Source: Cristatella mucedo (taxonomy: Eukaryota; Bryozoa; Phylactolaemata; Cristatellidae). From it: a DNA stretch of 64,000 nucleotides. The stretch lies in assembly GCA_009760855.2 (NCBI GenBank), contig WPIO01000112.1:78501-142500 (forward strand). The letters run 5' to 3'. Shown in pieces: positions 34,206-46,725 of the stretch. Both the position numbers and the translations under genes were made by a program. Each line of letters opens with the position of its first letter. Position 1 is the first letter of the stretch. Under the pieces are notes generated by a model. It made no database searches and was not told the origin of the DNA. It was given only the letters and a program-made list of their open reading frames with translations.

Positions 34206-34650
34206 GGTTTGACGAACTACCGCAATCCACCATAATCCTCTCTAATTAGGCTAACATCGACCAGATATTAGCGTTGCCAAGCTCAAATTTTGGGCTTTTA
34301 TTGTAGTACATGTTTGATTTTATCTATCCATAAAATTTCATGTCGCTGTGCCCACGGGCACTTATGCAAATGAGCTTCGACCCCGGACGCCGGTACGGAA
34401 ATCCCCCGAAATCCACTCTAGTTCCCATCAAATCCACCACAAATCAGCTTAGCACATCTCCAAAAGGTTTGGAATATCAAACTACGCTACGAATACAATG
34501 TACCCAGAAAATTTCGCGCGATTCCGCTTACGCTTTCTCATGAAGTCCACTGAAATAACAGTGCAGTGACCCAGGTCGATACCGAAATCCACGCTGATTC
34601 ACCCCAATCCACTGCACTCGAGTGTGAAACGACAGAAATCCTTTCGAAAA
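34206..34650 (+). repeat. Left terminal inverted repeat
   Basis: It contains an octamer ATGCAAAT (34364-34371) and the motif TACCGAAATCCAC that also recurs in the tandem core. Its last part resembles one core unit. Confidence 0.8.
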
Positions 34651-34729
34651 GCTCCTTTTTTGATTGCATATAACAGCACACTCTGCGAAAATTGCACTTG
34701 AAAAATTTCACTTGCATTGGCACGGCCGT

Positions 34730-36960
34730 TCTCGTGCAATGCTCTGCAATCGATCAGTAGCCCGGACCAGCACCGAAATCCACTTCAACCCACTCAATCC
34801 GCCGCACAAAAATCGAAATACATTGCGCTGAGCTCCAGTTTTTATTGCATAATAAAGTGCACCGTGCTGTGTGCAAAACCACGTAAAACCAAAAGAAAAT
34901 ATGCATCCTCGCACAATGGCAATGGGCGGCAATCGCCTAAAATGATCTGGGAAACTACCTCAATCCACTCTATTCCACTGCAAATTATCCTAAAATCGCC
35001 GTCGAAAAGCTCTAATTGACGTTGCATATAGGAATAGACTCAGTTCAAAGTGCACCCACAAGATTTTGCTTCATTGTTCGCGCTCATACACGCATTCTCA
35101 TACAATGAATTGCAATCGGCTGCAATGGCCCGGTCCCATACCACAATCCACCTCAATATGCCAAAATCCGCTGCAGTCCGCCGCACAGCGACCAGAACGC
35201 TTCCACTAGAAGCTCTAATTATAATTATACGTTGCTCTACTCCTCGGTTATTGTGTACTCGCATAACTTCACTGTAATTGCTTCGATCATTCTGCAGCTA
35301 TGCACTGTAATCGACCGCAACTGCCCGGGCCATTACGTCAATCCACCGCACCCCGCCACAAAACGGCCAGAATACGTACACTTTAAGCTCTTATAGTTAT
35401 TGAACGCTGCTTTAATTTTCGGTCATTTTGTAATCGCACAATGTCAGTACAATTGCCTCGACCATTCGGCAGCAATGCACTGCAATGGCCAGAGCCAATA
35501 GTTCCATCTACAGCAATATGGTGCAAAATGCCCTGAAATCGGTTTCGCAATGCTCTAATTTTGAATACGTGTTACAAAGCACACTAGTTAAAGTCAACTA
35601 CATTATTTTAAGCAATTGCGCTCGTACATTCTCGGGCAATTCATGGCAATCTACGGCATCGGCTTGGCTCGAAGCAGCAATTCACTACAATCCATGGCAA
35701 GTCGACCACAAATTGGCTGCACGAAGTGCCAATTGTCATCGCATTTCACATTTCTGTGTGCTAAAAGTGAAATCGTAGGACTTTCAAGCTATTTTGTACT
35801 TTAATTGTCTACAATGCATGGCAATCGACAGCAATGGCAGTGATCAATACCGAAATCAGTGGCAAATTGACGAAGCTCCAGTTCTCATTCTATGTAACAT
35901 CTCACTTCGTGCACAAATACTTTCAACCCTTTCAACCACCTCTGACCGTTCAATCTTGGGCAATGCATGGCAATCAATGGCAATGGCCCGGGAAAATATG
36001 GCAATCCATTATGATCCATTACAAATCACTTGAAAGTGACCGGGCCAAGATCAAATCTATCTTACCTGTCACAGCCCACTGTATTGAAAGTGAAATCAAA
36101 TCCTTTCAATCAATCGCGAGCAATGAATGGCAATCGACAGCAATGTCCCGGGTCAATACCCCAATTCCCGGTAAATTGAAAAGAAATTGGTAGCACGGAA
36201 AACTCAATTGTCATTACATATAACATTCCGCTGCGTCAAGTAAAACCGTGGCATTTTCAAGATGCTACGCTCATTAACTGTCAGCAATGCACGGCAATCT
36301 ACAGTACTGGTAGGAGCCGATAACGAAATCCGTGGAAAATTGACAAGATTGGCTGCAATAAACTGCAACTCTCATTCCACGTAAAATTTACCCGTGCGCT
36401 CGCATAATGTGTACCCATTGTGAGTGTTCAATCAACGGCAACGCATGGCAATCGACGGCAATGAACCGGGGAATTACGTCAATCCATAACGGTCTGTTAC
36501 AAATGGACCGGCAGTTGCTGAAAGAAGAACAAACTTTTCTTGCGTCTACACTGCATTAAAAGTGCAGCCACATCTTTTTAAACAATCGACAAAGGCCCAA
36601 TCGAGGGCAATGCGTGGCAATTAATGGCAGTAGCTCGATCTCAACCACAATTTATTTCAACTTTGCTGGAAAATAGCTGTTTGAATTTGCAATTATCCTG
36701 TGTAGATAGCGATCACTGTGAGGGCATATACTGTCTTTTTGTGCGTTCAAACTTGAGCAATCCATGGCAATTGACGGTAATTGCCCGAGACAATACAGCA
36801 ATCTATGGTTGTCTGTTACAGTTACAAACAAAGCTGCTGGGAGAAGATCCAATTTTTCTTACGTAACAGTGTGTTTTATTAAAAGTACAACCGCATCCTT
36901 TCAATCGATCTCGAACGTACATGCGAATGCAATGCGCGGGCCTGGCAACGGCCTGGGAAA
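34730..36960. repeat. Degenerate tandem array, ~14 units of 150-195 bp
   Basis: Units share GGCAATGCATGGCAATCGAC-like starts followed by a GCAATGGCCCGGG-type block and TACCGAAATCCA. Unit starts lie near 34736, 34914, 35103, 35297, 35472, 35635, 35812, 35961, 36119, 36285, 36441, 36606, 36758 and 36928. Open frames across it are short and not conserved between units, so it is not coding. Confidence 0.75.
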
Positions 36961-36964
36961 ATAC

Positions 36965-37393
36965 GGATTTCTGTCGTTGCTCTGTGGAGTGCATTGAATT
37001 GGGGTGGATTCTTGTGGATTTCGGTATTGGCCTGGGCCACTGCAATATTATTTCAGTGGACTTCGTGAGAAAGCGTAAGCGGATTCTCGAAAAAATTTCT
37101 GGGTACATTTTATTCGTAGCGTAGTTTGATATTTCAAACCTTTTGGGGAGATGTGCGAAGCTGATTTGTGGTGGATTTGATGGGAACTAGAGTGGATTTC
37201 GGTATTGGCGTCCGGCTTCAAAGCTCATTTGCATAAGTGCCCGTGGGTGCAGTGATAGGAAATTTTCTGGATAGATAAAATCGAACGTTTACTAAAATAT
37301 CCGACCAAAATCTAAGCTCGGCAACGCTAATGTCTGGTCGATGTTAGCCTAATTAGAGTGGATTGCGGTGAATTGTGGGTATTTCGTCGAACC
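36965..37393 (-). repeat. Right terminal inverted repeat
   Basis: Reverse complement of the left repeat. It keeps the octamer as ATTTGCAT (37227-37234) and the conserved terminus CGTCGAACC. The last tandem unit is turned around at this junction. Confidence 0.8.
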
Positions 37394-37802
37394 TCTCCCC
37401 CCCCTCCATTAGTCAAGTACCTGGCAGGACGTACCTTGATCTAAAAAAGCCCATAACCGTCATAACTAGTTGCCAATACTTTCAATATATCTTTCTGTGT
37501 GAGTTCAGAGTCAAAGCTGTCATAGTGGATGATGAAAATAAGGTTTACCATCCCTCTGCCAGCATTTATCATTGTAGCCTCCAGAGCCCAAACCAGAAGT
37601 TTAGGCAATGGCAATGACAACCAACGACGAGGAGACAGTTGACGACCAATTGGGTACCGCGAATTAGCAGCCCAGGCTGCAGAATAAACAGACAATTACC
37701 TTGAGAAAGGCATTTCCCAGTCTTCAATACAGACAGTCTCTCGACTCTGATCAAGACACTACACGGTGGCAGACACGTGATCAACCCTGTGCGAATGCTA
37801 GC
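37394..37802. other. Unassigned segment inside the split LINE II copy
   Basis: About 400 bp with no similarity to LINE II or the inverted-repeat element. A minus-strand frame (37441-37695) is open but unrecognised. It is possibly a further insertion. Confidence 0.3.
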
Positions 37803-38492
37803 AGCTGGACTACAGCTGGTGATGAATATGGCTGCACGGCTTTTTAAAAATCCCAGAGGTACAACTATGAGTCTGCTCTACTGAAGGAGCTGCGATGGGT
37901 TCCGGTTAATCAACGGATACAGAGTAAAATTTATACTCTGACCCACTAGGCTGGCAATGGTTTGGATAGTGTATACCTAATCAACGGCTGCACCAGTTTC
38001 AGCCTCGTCAATCGTGCCCTCATTTCCACTGTGGACAATTATGAAAAATATGGACAAAAAAATTAGCTGTTTCATTCCTCTGCCTAAAGACCGTAGGTGA
38101 CAGAAGCTATTGCTTTGCAAACCCTAGGCTGCGGAACTCAATTTCACAATTCTTACGCAACGACATCTATTCTCCTGCTGTCGACTGTCGGCATTCTTTC
38201 CAGCAGCTTTGAATTGCGACTTCCGTGCTACTTATGACCTCTACTGCCCTCATGACTCAGCTGTGCTTCTTACATTCTCTTTGTTGCATGAGAGTGGGCT
38301 ACCGCATGCAAACTGAAAGCCGCTTAGGATTCGTGTGGGTATAGAAAACTCCCCTATGTGTAACACTCACTTAGTCTTCGTTCGGCGTTGTGGAGTCGTA
38401 GACAGAGATACACGTCACATTACATTAGACATTCAGTCGGCTTCAAGCAAATCGTCGATGATTACGATGTTAAAGACAAAGTTCCATGATAA

Positions 38493-38496
<4 letters not shown>

Positions 38497-38551
<55 letters not shown>
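38497..38551. repeat. (TA)n microsatellite
   Basis: About 27 TA units just beyond the LINE II 3' end. Confidence 0.96.
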
Positions 38552-38553
<2 letters not shown>

Positions 38554-39869
38554 CTGATTATCTAGTTCTTGTTAACCCTTAGCCGTAGTCAACAGCATTA
38601 ATGATCCTACTCTCGGCCGCCAGCAGCAGTGTGCATACGGGTGTCTAGAATGCCGCCACTCGGTCACTAGTCAGGTAGTCGGTGCTCGTATCCTCCACAA
38701 CCTGGCGGGGCGAGAGATGTGAAGGGATCGTTCGCTTGCGGCTCGGTATTGACCTTGACCCTTCCAAAAATATAACCTACGCATAGCTGTTTAGCATTGC
38801 CGCTGCAACCACAAAAAATAACCAACGACCTCAGCCTCAGTGTCATGCATGAAATTAATTATGTGGTTGCAATGGTCGCCATCTCTGTCTTTCGGATTTC
38901 AAAGCCGTACTTGCCGCTGCTGACCATTCCTTCGGCTGTCGAAGCAGAACATGCCCGCGCCTTGACCCGTTAGCTAAGCTGCAAATGCTCTGTCTTCTAG
39001 TTGATTAGTTTTGAAAGGCCAGCCAATCGGGCCGCCAGTCAACTGCACCTCGCTAACAAAGGCCAATGCATAGTTGCACTATAGGCGACGTCCCTATTCA
39101 TAAAAACCGTCTTCTGGTTGTTAACAAGAAAAACCCTGGAGGCCTGTCGAAGGCAGCGTTTTGTAAGTGCAGAACGACCGGAGGCCGTCTGCCACGTGAC
39201 TGAATTTCTTGCTGAGCAACTTCACCTCGAGCTGAGATCGTTCCCGCGACCACTGGTTTTCCGGTTCGGTGCTCTGCGGACAGAACTATCGAGACTGCTT
39301 GCTCTCTACTACTCACAGCTCAGAACTTGAGGCCTCGGCTTCAAAGGACCACTTACGTCCTCGGGCTGAACCTCAGCGTACTGTCGCGATGGCGCCGGAG
39401 CGGTTCCTGAGCTACTAAAGTCATTCAACAAAAGCGCTACCCACAAAGTGGGTGTAAGTCCTTGCAGAAGCTTAAATGATTCGGGTGAAACTGGCGCCTC
39501 GAGGCTCGAGATTAATGGGTCGTCGATGCTCACCGACACACGCAGGCATGCCACATCGACGTTGGCAGAGCACGGCTGCAGTCAGGAACCTTATTTGCGA
39601 CTCGGCGTTCTTAACTTCGAGCAGTACATTCCAAAGACGCTGGGGGAGGGCTAAATCTGCGCATCACCAGCCTCAGCATAAGCACTTTTCATTACAGTCA
39701 AAATACTACATTATTTTGACATATATTGATCCTCGTTATTACAATTCAGGAGCCGCTAATTATTTCTAGGTGATCAGTGATCAGTCTGCAAATTAGTCTA
39801 AGAAAGAATAGAAAATATAAAAAGGTGCATTGATTCGGCAGCTTTATTTGCAGTAACTTCAAAGAAAAG
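38552..39869. other. No supported feature
   Basis: Open frames on both strands near 39100-39650 show no known domain. Confidence 0.35.
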
Positions 39870-40010
39870 CCTTAACGGCCATCATAACCACTTGCAGTCG
39901 GCATCAGAGGATCGCCTACTACAGGACTCAAACCGACGGCTTGGGTCATGAAGAGCGAGCACCTCACCCCTGGCCTCAGACTCTGGGGCAGTAACGCCTG
40001 GATGCTGGCG
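39870..40010 (-). mobile_element. SINE-A copy, 5'-decayed
   Basis: The minus strand keeps GAGGTGCTCGCTCTTCATGA, a B-box-like GGTTTGAGTCC and the CAAGTGGTTATGATGGCCGT body; the A box is decayed. Confidence 0.6.
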
Positions 40011-40439
40011 TATAGTCCTTAAGTGCCGGCCTGCAGCAGTTACTTCTATCGTAGTCGGTGGCCAGAAACCGCATCTGCTGCTCGACTTATGCGGTCCAGA
40101 TATTTCACAGATCAGACGGTCGAGACCGATGGGGACATTTCTACCGTATAAGTTGTCTAGCTTGAGGTTGTTATCAGGCCAGCGAGATAGAAGAGAGCAC
40201 GACCTGAGGGCCTGGTACCGACCTGGTCCTACGGACCAGAAGCTTTTTGTTAACAGTAAAATCACGGCTTAGTTACAGTTGCGTCTGCCGTTCTATTTTG
40301 CTTGGACTGTTTTATAAAAAAAAAAAACGTGTACATTAAGTGCTAGTCGTTGGCGTAGGATTCCATTTGTTTTCTATGACATTGAGCTCTATTTTCTTTG
40401 GCCGAGAGAAAGAGATAGCAGAGACAACAGAAAAGCTGA

Positions 40440-40922
40440 GATGCAAAGGGAGATGGTAAGAAAATGAGAGAGAGAGAGCAAAAAGAGAAAGTGAGAGATA
40501 AATAAAGGGAATAAAACGAGAGAACGAGAGACTTGCAGTTAAAGAGAGAGAGAGAGAGAGAGAGAGAGAAGTACTAATATTACGATAGCGAGAGAGGTTG
40601 AGTGGGAGAGAAAGGGAGAGAAAGAGAGAGTGTAAGTCAGAGGGGGGAGAAAATAGAGAGCAGAGAGTACAGAGCAGAGAGAGAGAGAGAGAGAGACCAA
40701 AGACAGAGAGAGAAACACGGAGAGAGACAGAAAAACAGGTGAAGAGAGCATAGAGACTGATAAAGAGAGGAGAGAGAGAGAGAGAGGGGGGGAGGGAGAG
40801 AGACAGAGAGAGCGGGAGAGAGGGGGAAAGAGAGAGGGCACAGAGACAGTGATAAAGAGAGCAGAGGGAGAGAGAAAGAGAGCGAAAGAGAGCGGGAGGG
40901 AGAGAGAGAGAGAGGTTGAGGC
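40440..40922. repeat. (GA)n-rich low-complexity block
   Basis: Interrupted GAGA and GGGAGA tracts over about 480 bp. The 100-codon minus frame across it (Ser/Leu-rich) is an artefact. Confidence 0.95.
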
Positions 40923-41189
40923 TAAGCGACCTCAGTTTCCATTGATGGACAGCAAGTATCCAGCTGGATATAATATTAAGGGGAAGAATCTGTTAGTATG
41001 GAGCATTTAACGTACTTCCTGCTGGTGTATATAAAGGTACTTTTAAGAAATAATTACCAAATCAACTTCATAGTCAATGCTACTTACTTTTACCTTCACA
41101 CTAATGCAGAAATTTGGGCCGACTTAGCTTAGAACGCGGCAGCCAAGCTGTTCTATGCATTCTTGATATCCCGAGTAGATTTTTTCTTG

Positions 41190-41785
41190 CATTTCTTCCG
41201 TTCTGTTTCAACAGGGCGCTTACAGTCGGTGCACCACGCTGCAGCCAGGCTTGTCTGTCGCAGAGCGTCGAAGTTGGTACATTACACCACTTCTCGATTG
41301 CCGACCTGCAGTTGATCACCATCGCGAAGCGCGTCGACTTCAAGGTTTTTCACTTACATTTACGTCCCTTCATTAATTAGCTTCAGAATTACTATCAGAT
41401 CCAGATACTCCTCACTCAGGCTAGGCATCGTAACACCTGCGCTTCAGACGTAAGTTGTTTAGCTGTGCCTCTAACCAACATCAAATCTTGTTGAGACCGC
41501 GCCTTTTATTCACATGGTCTCAAAGCTTCACTCCCCATGGACATCACCGTATCCCTTGACTTGACGAAATTTAAAAAGAAACTAAAACGCACCGTTTCCT
41601 AAGATCATTTGCTGGGTCCTCTTGGGTTGTATTTTTTTGTTTATTCGTGATGAAACTGTGCAAGCTATCGCTAAACATACTGACATCCTTTCTTTACAGC
41701 ATATCGCAAGTGCCTAGTCAGAGATTAAATTCTCTGAGGGTGCTGCACATATGCAGTATGATGATGATGATTATTATTATTACTG
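41190..41785 (+). mobile_element. LINE I 3' fragment, divergent
   Basis: It reads LQSVHHAAARLVCRRASKLV-like sequence, then a decayed C-terminus, the 3' UTR (TTTGCTGGGTCC, GTGCCTAGTCAGAGATTAAA) and an ATGATGATTATT tail. Confidence 0.8.
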
Positions 41786-42234
41786 ACAAGACGAACCTAT
41801 GATTTAGTACCAGCTGAAGACAATTAATTGCACATACCTGAGGTTCTGAAGCAAGGAAATGGCAATAATCTCGAAGCAACGTTACAAATGCGTAAACTAC
41901 TTTGGCTGTCTTATTCTTATCTCTGCAGCTTCTGATTTTATCGACGTCCTATAAATAAAATTAGGCCGGCTTGACGAGTGGGGGGACGTGATCATCTTAT
42001 GAAAAGTCGGATTAGAATAGTGCTGCATTCTTAGGTTTGAAGACCGCTCAGCAATACATATTCGTAAGTAATCTCTCTACTGAGCAGAACAGAGCGCCTG
42101 TAAGCAGTAGCTCCTGAGAGCGTATGTATGAGCCCGAAGGCTCCGTGAGCCACCACACGTCGTGCAGTGACCTGCTTGGCAACAAATAGTATACTTGGAT
42201 TACTGGCAGATGTCACCGGAGTGAGCTAACTGAA
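41786..42234. other. No supported feature
   Basis: No repeat or protein motif seen. Confidence 0.4.
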
Positions 42235-42930
<696 letters not shown>

Positions 42931-43721
42931 TGAGCTGAGCAGAGCTCTCGGCCGCAGAGAGGTGCGAGAGTTTCTGTTCGCCGTGGCTGCTGCGATACAC
43001 CTGTAAACCCTATGTCGATATCAAATTTCCAGCTCAAAGCTAGAGTTATGGGATTTTTGTCTTAAGATGTGGTAGCTCAAAGTTGCGCCATGTAACATTA
43101 TCCTCGGCATAAAGGATGCATTGGTGCTACACCTACAAATCACTAGCCGTGATTCCGAGGCTCGGGGCCTCAGCGGTATACGTCGCTCGGCGGCTGAGAC
43201 CGTCGGCGTTGCAACGGCCACAATGTTGTTCCGCCCCCAGCCGAACTCACACCGCTCCGCCAGGCCATCTGGCTCTCTGCATAACTGCTCGTGTTGGGGG
43301 GGGGGCACCTCTGGTCGCGTGACCCGCTAGTCCTGCAGCGAACTACTTTCTTTCTTGTCTACCGGCTTGCGTGGACGCTATCTACTCTCTGTCCCTTCCG
43401 TTCACTCTCTCCCTTTCCCTCCTACTTCTTTTTTTCTCAGGCAGCTTTCATTCCAGCAGCTCCGGAGCTGTTTATACGATGGCTTCCGCTTCATCCGTAT
43501 GTACGTACGCTCGCTCGCTTGCGTTGCCTGAGTAGAATGCAATACAACCGTCGACAACTCGTTAGTGGGGGCTTCGTTTTTCATCGGCCCCTACAAGAAT
43601 AGCACAGCTACGAGCACTCGGTTGCTGACCTACTTTTCTGTCCGTCCGTAAAGCCTTGACATCAATTTTTTAATTTCAGCTGAGATACCCTATCCGAAGC
43701 AGTATTGTTTAAAAGATAATC
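42931..43721. other. No supported feature
   Basis: GC-richer patch near 43140-43330 with overlapping frames and a G-run at 43297-43305; no recognisable gene. Confidence 0.35.
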
Positions 43722-43800
43722 GTGAGCAAATGTAAAGTGCCTAGAAAAAGATTGAGTTCTCTGAGGGCACAAATGTATTATTATTATTATTATTATCATT
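43722..43800 (+). mobile_element. LINE I extreme 3' end
   Basis: Only the last ~80 bp: GCAAATGTAAAGTGCCTAG, AGATTGAGTTCTCTGAGGGC and an (ATT)n tail. Confidence 0.82.
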
Positions 43801-44221
43801 GTAAACCCGAAGCAGAGCAGTTTACGTGGAATCGTTCACTCTAAATCACGATAGAAACTTTCACGAAAGATCCGCTAAATTGTGTAATCGTATAGTTGCG
43901 GGGCCACCGCACGTAATAATGTCTTCTGTAAAAAAAAGCTAAATGGGAAACTGGGTGGAAGCTAGTTAGATTCTCAAAATCGAGGTTAAGCTTGTTAACG
44001 ATCGTCCCGAAAATTGTTTTTGCAGAGAAGAAGGAGCCAGTGATATATTTTCCGAGAGCTGCTCGAAGGATTTACTCACCCCATATGTAGCTTATACGTC
44101 ATTATTGAACTCATACTAATGATGGACTAGTTAGCCAACAATCTCCATAAACAATATTAAGGAATGACTGATTGTGACTGTAATAGCTGTTATATCGAAA
44201 CGAAGACAGCCGTACGTACAT
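43801..44221. other. No supported feature
   Basis: AT-rich, no motifs. Confidence 0.4.
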
Positions 44222-45370
44222 ATTATCGCTATGTTATCGTCGTTCAAACGCATTCCTAGATGTTACTGATGTTGCTAAGATCTGTGAATTATGCATTAGC
44301 AAAAGAAAAGTGCCCAGGAGCTTACTGGGGGCGGGGCGGGAGCTGAGAGCCAACTCGTTTGGCAGGATCTACGAGCTGAGTACCAGCTCGTTTGGTATTC
44401 CTAGCATTGTCTCGAACTGCTCAGCGAAATCTCCCTCAAGCATTGCTGTTAATCTCTATAAGTTAATGGTCATCAGGCCTGCCCTAACTCCGGCAGCCCA
44501 ACTTAACGCTTGTCTTTGGAACCCACAATATGCACAATAAAACCCTATCAACAAGCGACATCATTTCTGAAAAAAGCCTCGATCTGTTCGCCTTAACCGA
44601 AACTTGGCTAAAATCGGCAAACCACCAGACCATTAACAACATAACTCCGACAGGCTTCTACTTCTTTCACACACCTAGACCAATCAAAACTGTAGGTGGC
44701 GTCGCTATTAATATATGCTTGACCTTCAATTTCAAAACGTTTGCAGTCTCCTTGATGCAGTGTTAATAATATATTATTTTGAGTTCACCCGATAACAAGC
44801 TAAGAATAATATCGATGCTGTCCGTGCTAGAATATCTGTTTCGCCTCTGCGGTTCAATCCTCCTGCTGATCTGTCATCTTGGTAGGTTGCTATAACACGA
44901 CACTAGCTGATACACTCGACGAGTTTGCACCTCTGACTAAGCGCACTGTGATCCCTTGCCCAGACGGCCTAGGGCATCACTGGCACTGCATTGCAGTGGT
45001 TGACGTCATATCTTAGTGTGAGACTACAAAGTACAGACGTGAATTAACGAGGATCATCCGAGGAACCTCTGAAAGATGTAGTCGCTCAGGGATCTGGGCT
45101 TGGCACAGTTCTTATCATGGTTTATACTTTCCCTTTTGCCGAAGTGATTGTCGTGCACAGTCTAGGCTCTCACTTCTATGCAGATGATACTCAGTTGTAC
45201 CTTTGCTTTGATCCCTCCTAGCCATCCAGCATGTCGAATGTTCTTAACTCCCTAGCTAAATGTATTTACATCTGCACATGGATAGCAGCAAACTTTCTTT
45301 AATTGAATCATGATAAAACCATCTTACTAGTCGTGGGCAAACCAAATAACTACGTAACATAACTCCCTTT
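44222..45370 (+). mobile_element. LINE I copy with endonuclease and an internal deletion
   Basis: The 5' part matches 17360-17900 (endonuclease: DLFALTETWLKSANHQTINN, FYFFHTPRPIKTVGGVAI). Near 44970 the linker (around the CPDGL codons) is joined directly to the RT block HHWHCIAVV-type frame, equivalent to skipping about 18482 to 19391 of the longest copy. It then continues through QLYLCFDPS to the NHDKTILLVVGKPN region. It has stops and frameshifts, and no 3' end. Confidence 0.82.
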
Positions 45371-45589
45371 CTCAACATCGGAGCCAATGAGTTTTTAGAT
45401 AAATGTGGCCAGCTAGAACCACGTGGTAGGCTGCAAAGGCAGCTGTAGATCCATAGTCGAGGGCAATGTGGCTGGGAGGGCATTAGCTCTCGAGTGAGGA
45501 TTCAAGCAAAAATGTTTGCTTTAGGCAGTGTGCATCGTCAGCGACAGTTTCCAGTTTTTACATTCCGCAAGGAATGGTACATTGTCTGC

Positions 45590-45690
45590 AGCTGAATCTC
45601 TATCCAGGCGCATCACATAAACCAGGGCTGGAGCCCACGAAATCGGTCGTAAAGGTGGTCACCTTGACCTAGGATTTTAAAGGCAAGCAT
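45590..45690 (-). mobile_element. SINE-B fragment
   Basis: The minus strand keeps the B-box area (GGGCTCCAGCCC), a CGCCTGGATAGAGATTCAG 3' part and a decayed A-box half. Confidence 0.6.
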
Positions 45691-45945
45691 GTTACCTTCT
45701 CGGCCAATTATGCAATCTGGAAGTGCGTTCGGTGCTGTGCTTGGCTATTTTCAGAGCCACTGATTGTGTATTCAGAACCTCAGATTTACAAAAAAATGTT
45801 TAGCTTTGCCGAGTGAGCATGTCATATCATTGCACTACCATCAGATGCTGACTCTAGCAGTTGTAATCACGGAAAAGTGACCTGGTTTCTCTACATGCAC
45901 TGAGAACACTTGGCAATACCTATCCTTGGACCCTTAAAATAATAA

Positions 45946-46120
45946 TAATACACCTGCACAGCACCCTCAGAGAACTGAATCTCTCTCTATAGGCACCTTA
46001 CAAGATGCTGCATATAAAGCACTACCAAATGTTGGTGGTAACATCCACAAGCAACAGGCAAAGCACCAAGTGTTTAGTGGTAACATCAGCAAGCAGCAGG
46101 CATAGCGTAACATTACCATG
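45946..46120 (-). mobile_element. LINE I 3' end, antisense
   Basis: The minus strand reads AGAGATTCAGTTCTCTGAGG, the GCTGTGCAGG-type end and an (ATT)n tail at 45946-45956. Further in, two imperfect copies of GTGGTAACATC(C/A)(A/G)CAAGCA lie in tandem. Confidence 0.7.
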
Positions 46121-46589
46121 CATAGTGTAACATTACATCAGCACTTGCTCCTTATCATGCAGCCTATCGACTTTAGGTTAGTCATCTTGGTTTATCCTGC
46201 TGTATGCTCAAGGGCTCTTAATATGCTGCAAGTTATGGCTAACAAGTTGACATCCTATCCAGAAACTCGGTGTTTTGAGATGGATTTAGTTCTTTTATGA
46301 TGCCAGTCAATGTTTTGCTGCTATTATTTTGCTATGGCAGTGTGAGAATGATGCAAGAGAACGCAATAGGCTGATTGCCATTGAAAACCTAAATGTAAGC
46401 TAGCGTAGGCAAAATGAGCGGCACGATGTACAGCTGACATGTATTTTGGAATGAACCTCATTCATAACAGCATTTCCAATATTAGGACTTAGCTTACACA
46501 CCAGCTTTGGGCAACTTAATTACTAGCCTTCTACACAGATTTTTGAAACTTACACTTTTGTAATTCGAAATATTGGAATTCCATATACT
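46121..46589. other. No supported feature
   Basis: Nothing recognised. Confidence 0.4.
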
Positions 46590-46725
46590 GTCTAATCACA
46601 CTAGGTCCCGAGGTCATAGGTTCGATTCCTGCAGTGGGCGATTCTTTATCGCCAATGCAAGCAGTGGTGATAGCCGTAAAGGCTCTTCTGTCGCTATACA
46701 AAAAGAGGCTGTTTAATCAGCTAGG
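46590..46725 (+). mobile_element. SINE-A copy with internal deletion
   Basis: CACACTAGGT is joined directly to CCCGAGGTC, losing the region between the A and B boxes. B box GGTTCGATTCC, the GTGGTGATAGCCGTAAAGG body and the GCTATACAAAAAGAGGCTG end are kept. Confidence 0.82.

Larger units (their letters stand above)
34206..37393. mobile_element. 3.2-kb element with ~430-bp terminal inverted repeats and a tandem core
   Basis: The first ~445 bp (34206-34650) and the reverse complement of the last ~430 bp (36965-37393) align by eye over their whole length with roughly 80-85% identity by inspection. Both begin GGTT(T/C)GACGAA. Shared blocks include GGCTAACATCGACCAGA, CCCACGGGCACTTATGCAAA and CATCAAATCCACCACAAATC. 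The middle (about 34730-36960) is a degenerate tandem array. No transposase is encoded, so it looks like a non-autonomous DNA transposon of foldback type. CCATTAG occurs on both flanks (34196-34202 and 37406-37412) and may mark a target duplication, though it is offset from the ends. Confidence 0.75.
33730..38432 (+). mobile_element. LINE II copy split by a SINE and by a 3.2-kb inverted-repeat element
   Basis: LINE II sequence is seen in three blocks: 33730-33850 (KFMSRLEDFALLIGDAIL), 34033-34205 (ASTASHHVQSLPRLGT-like to the KKAIR region) and about 37803-38432 (VVMNMAARLFKNPRG-like, LRWVPVNQRIQSKIYTLTH, then the terminal VGYRMQTESRLGFVWV-like part). It ends near 38432 with CACGTCACATTACATT. 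The blocks are colinear, so one copy was interrupted by a SINE-B (33885-34032) and the inverted-repeat element (34206-37393), with about 400 bp of extra unassigned DNA (37394-37800). Confidence 0.75.

Noticed and set aside
35485-36193. Several open frames of 60-120 codons in the tandem core.
   Set aside because: Frames are not shared between units and show no protein similarity.
45946-46120. CRISPR-like direct repeats (GTGGTAACATC units).
   Set aside because: Only two imperfect units, part of LINE I 3' sequence in an animal genome; no CRISPR array is present anywhere in the window.
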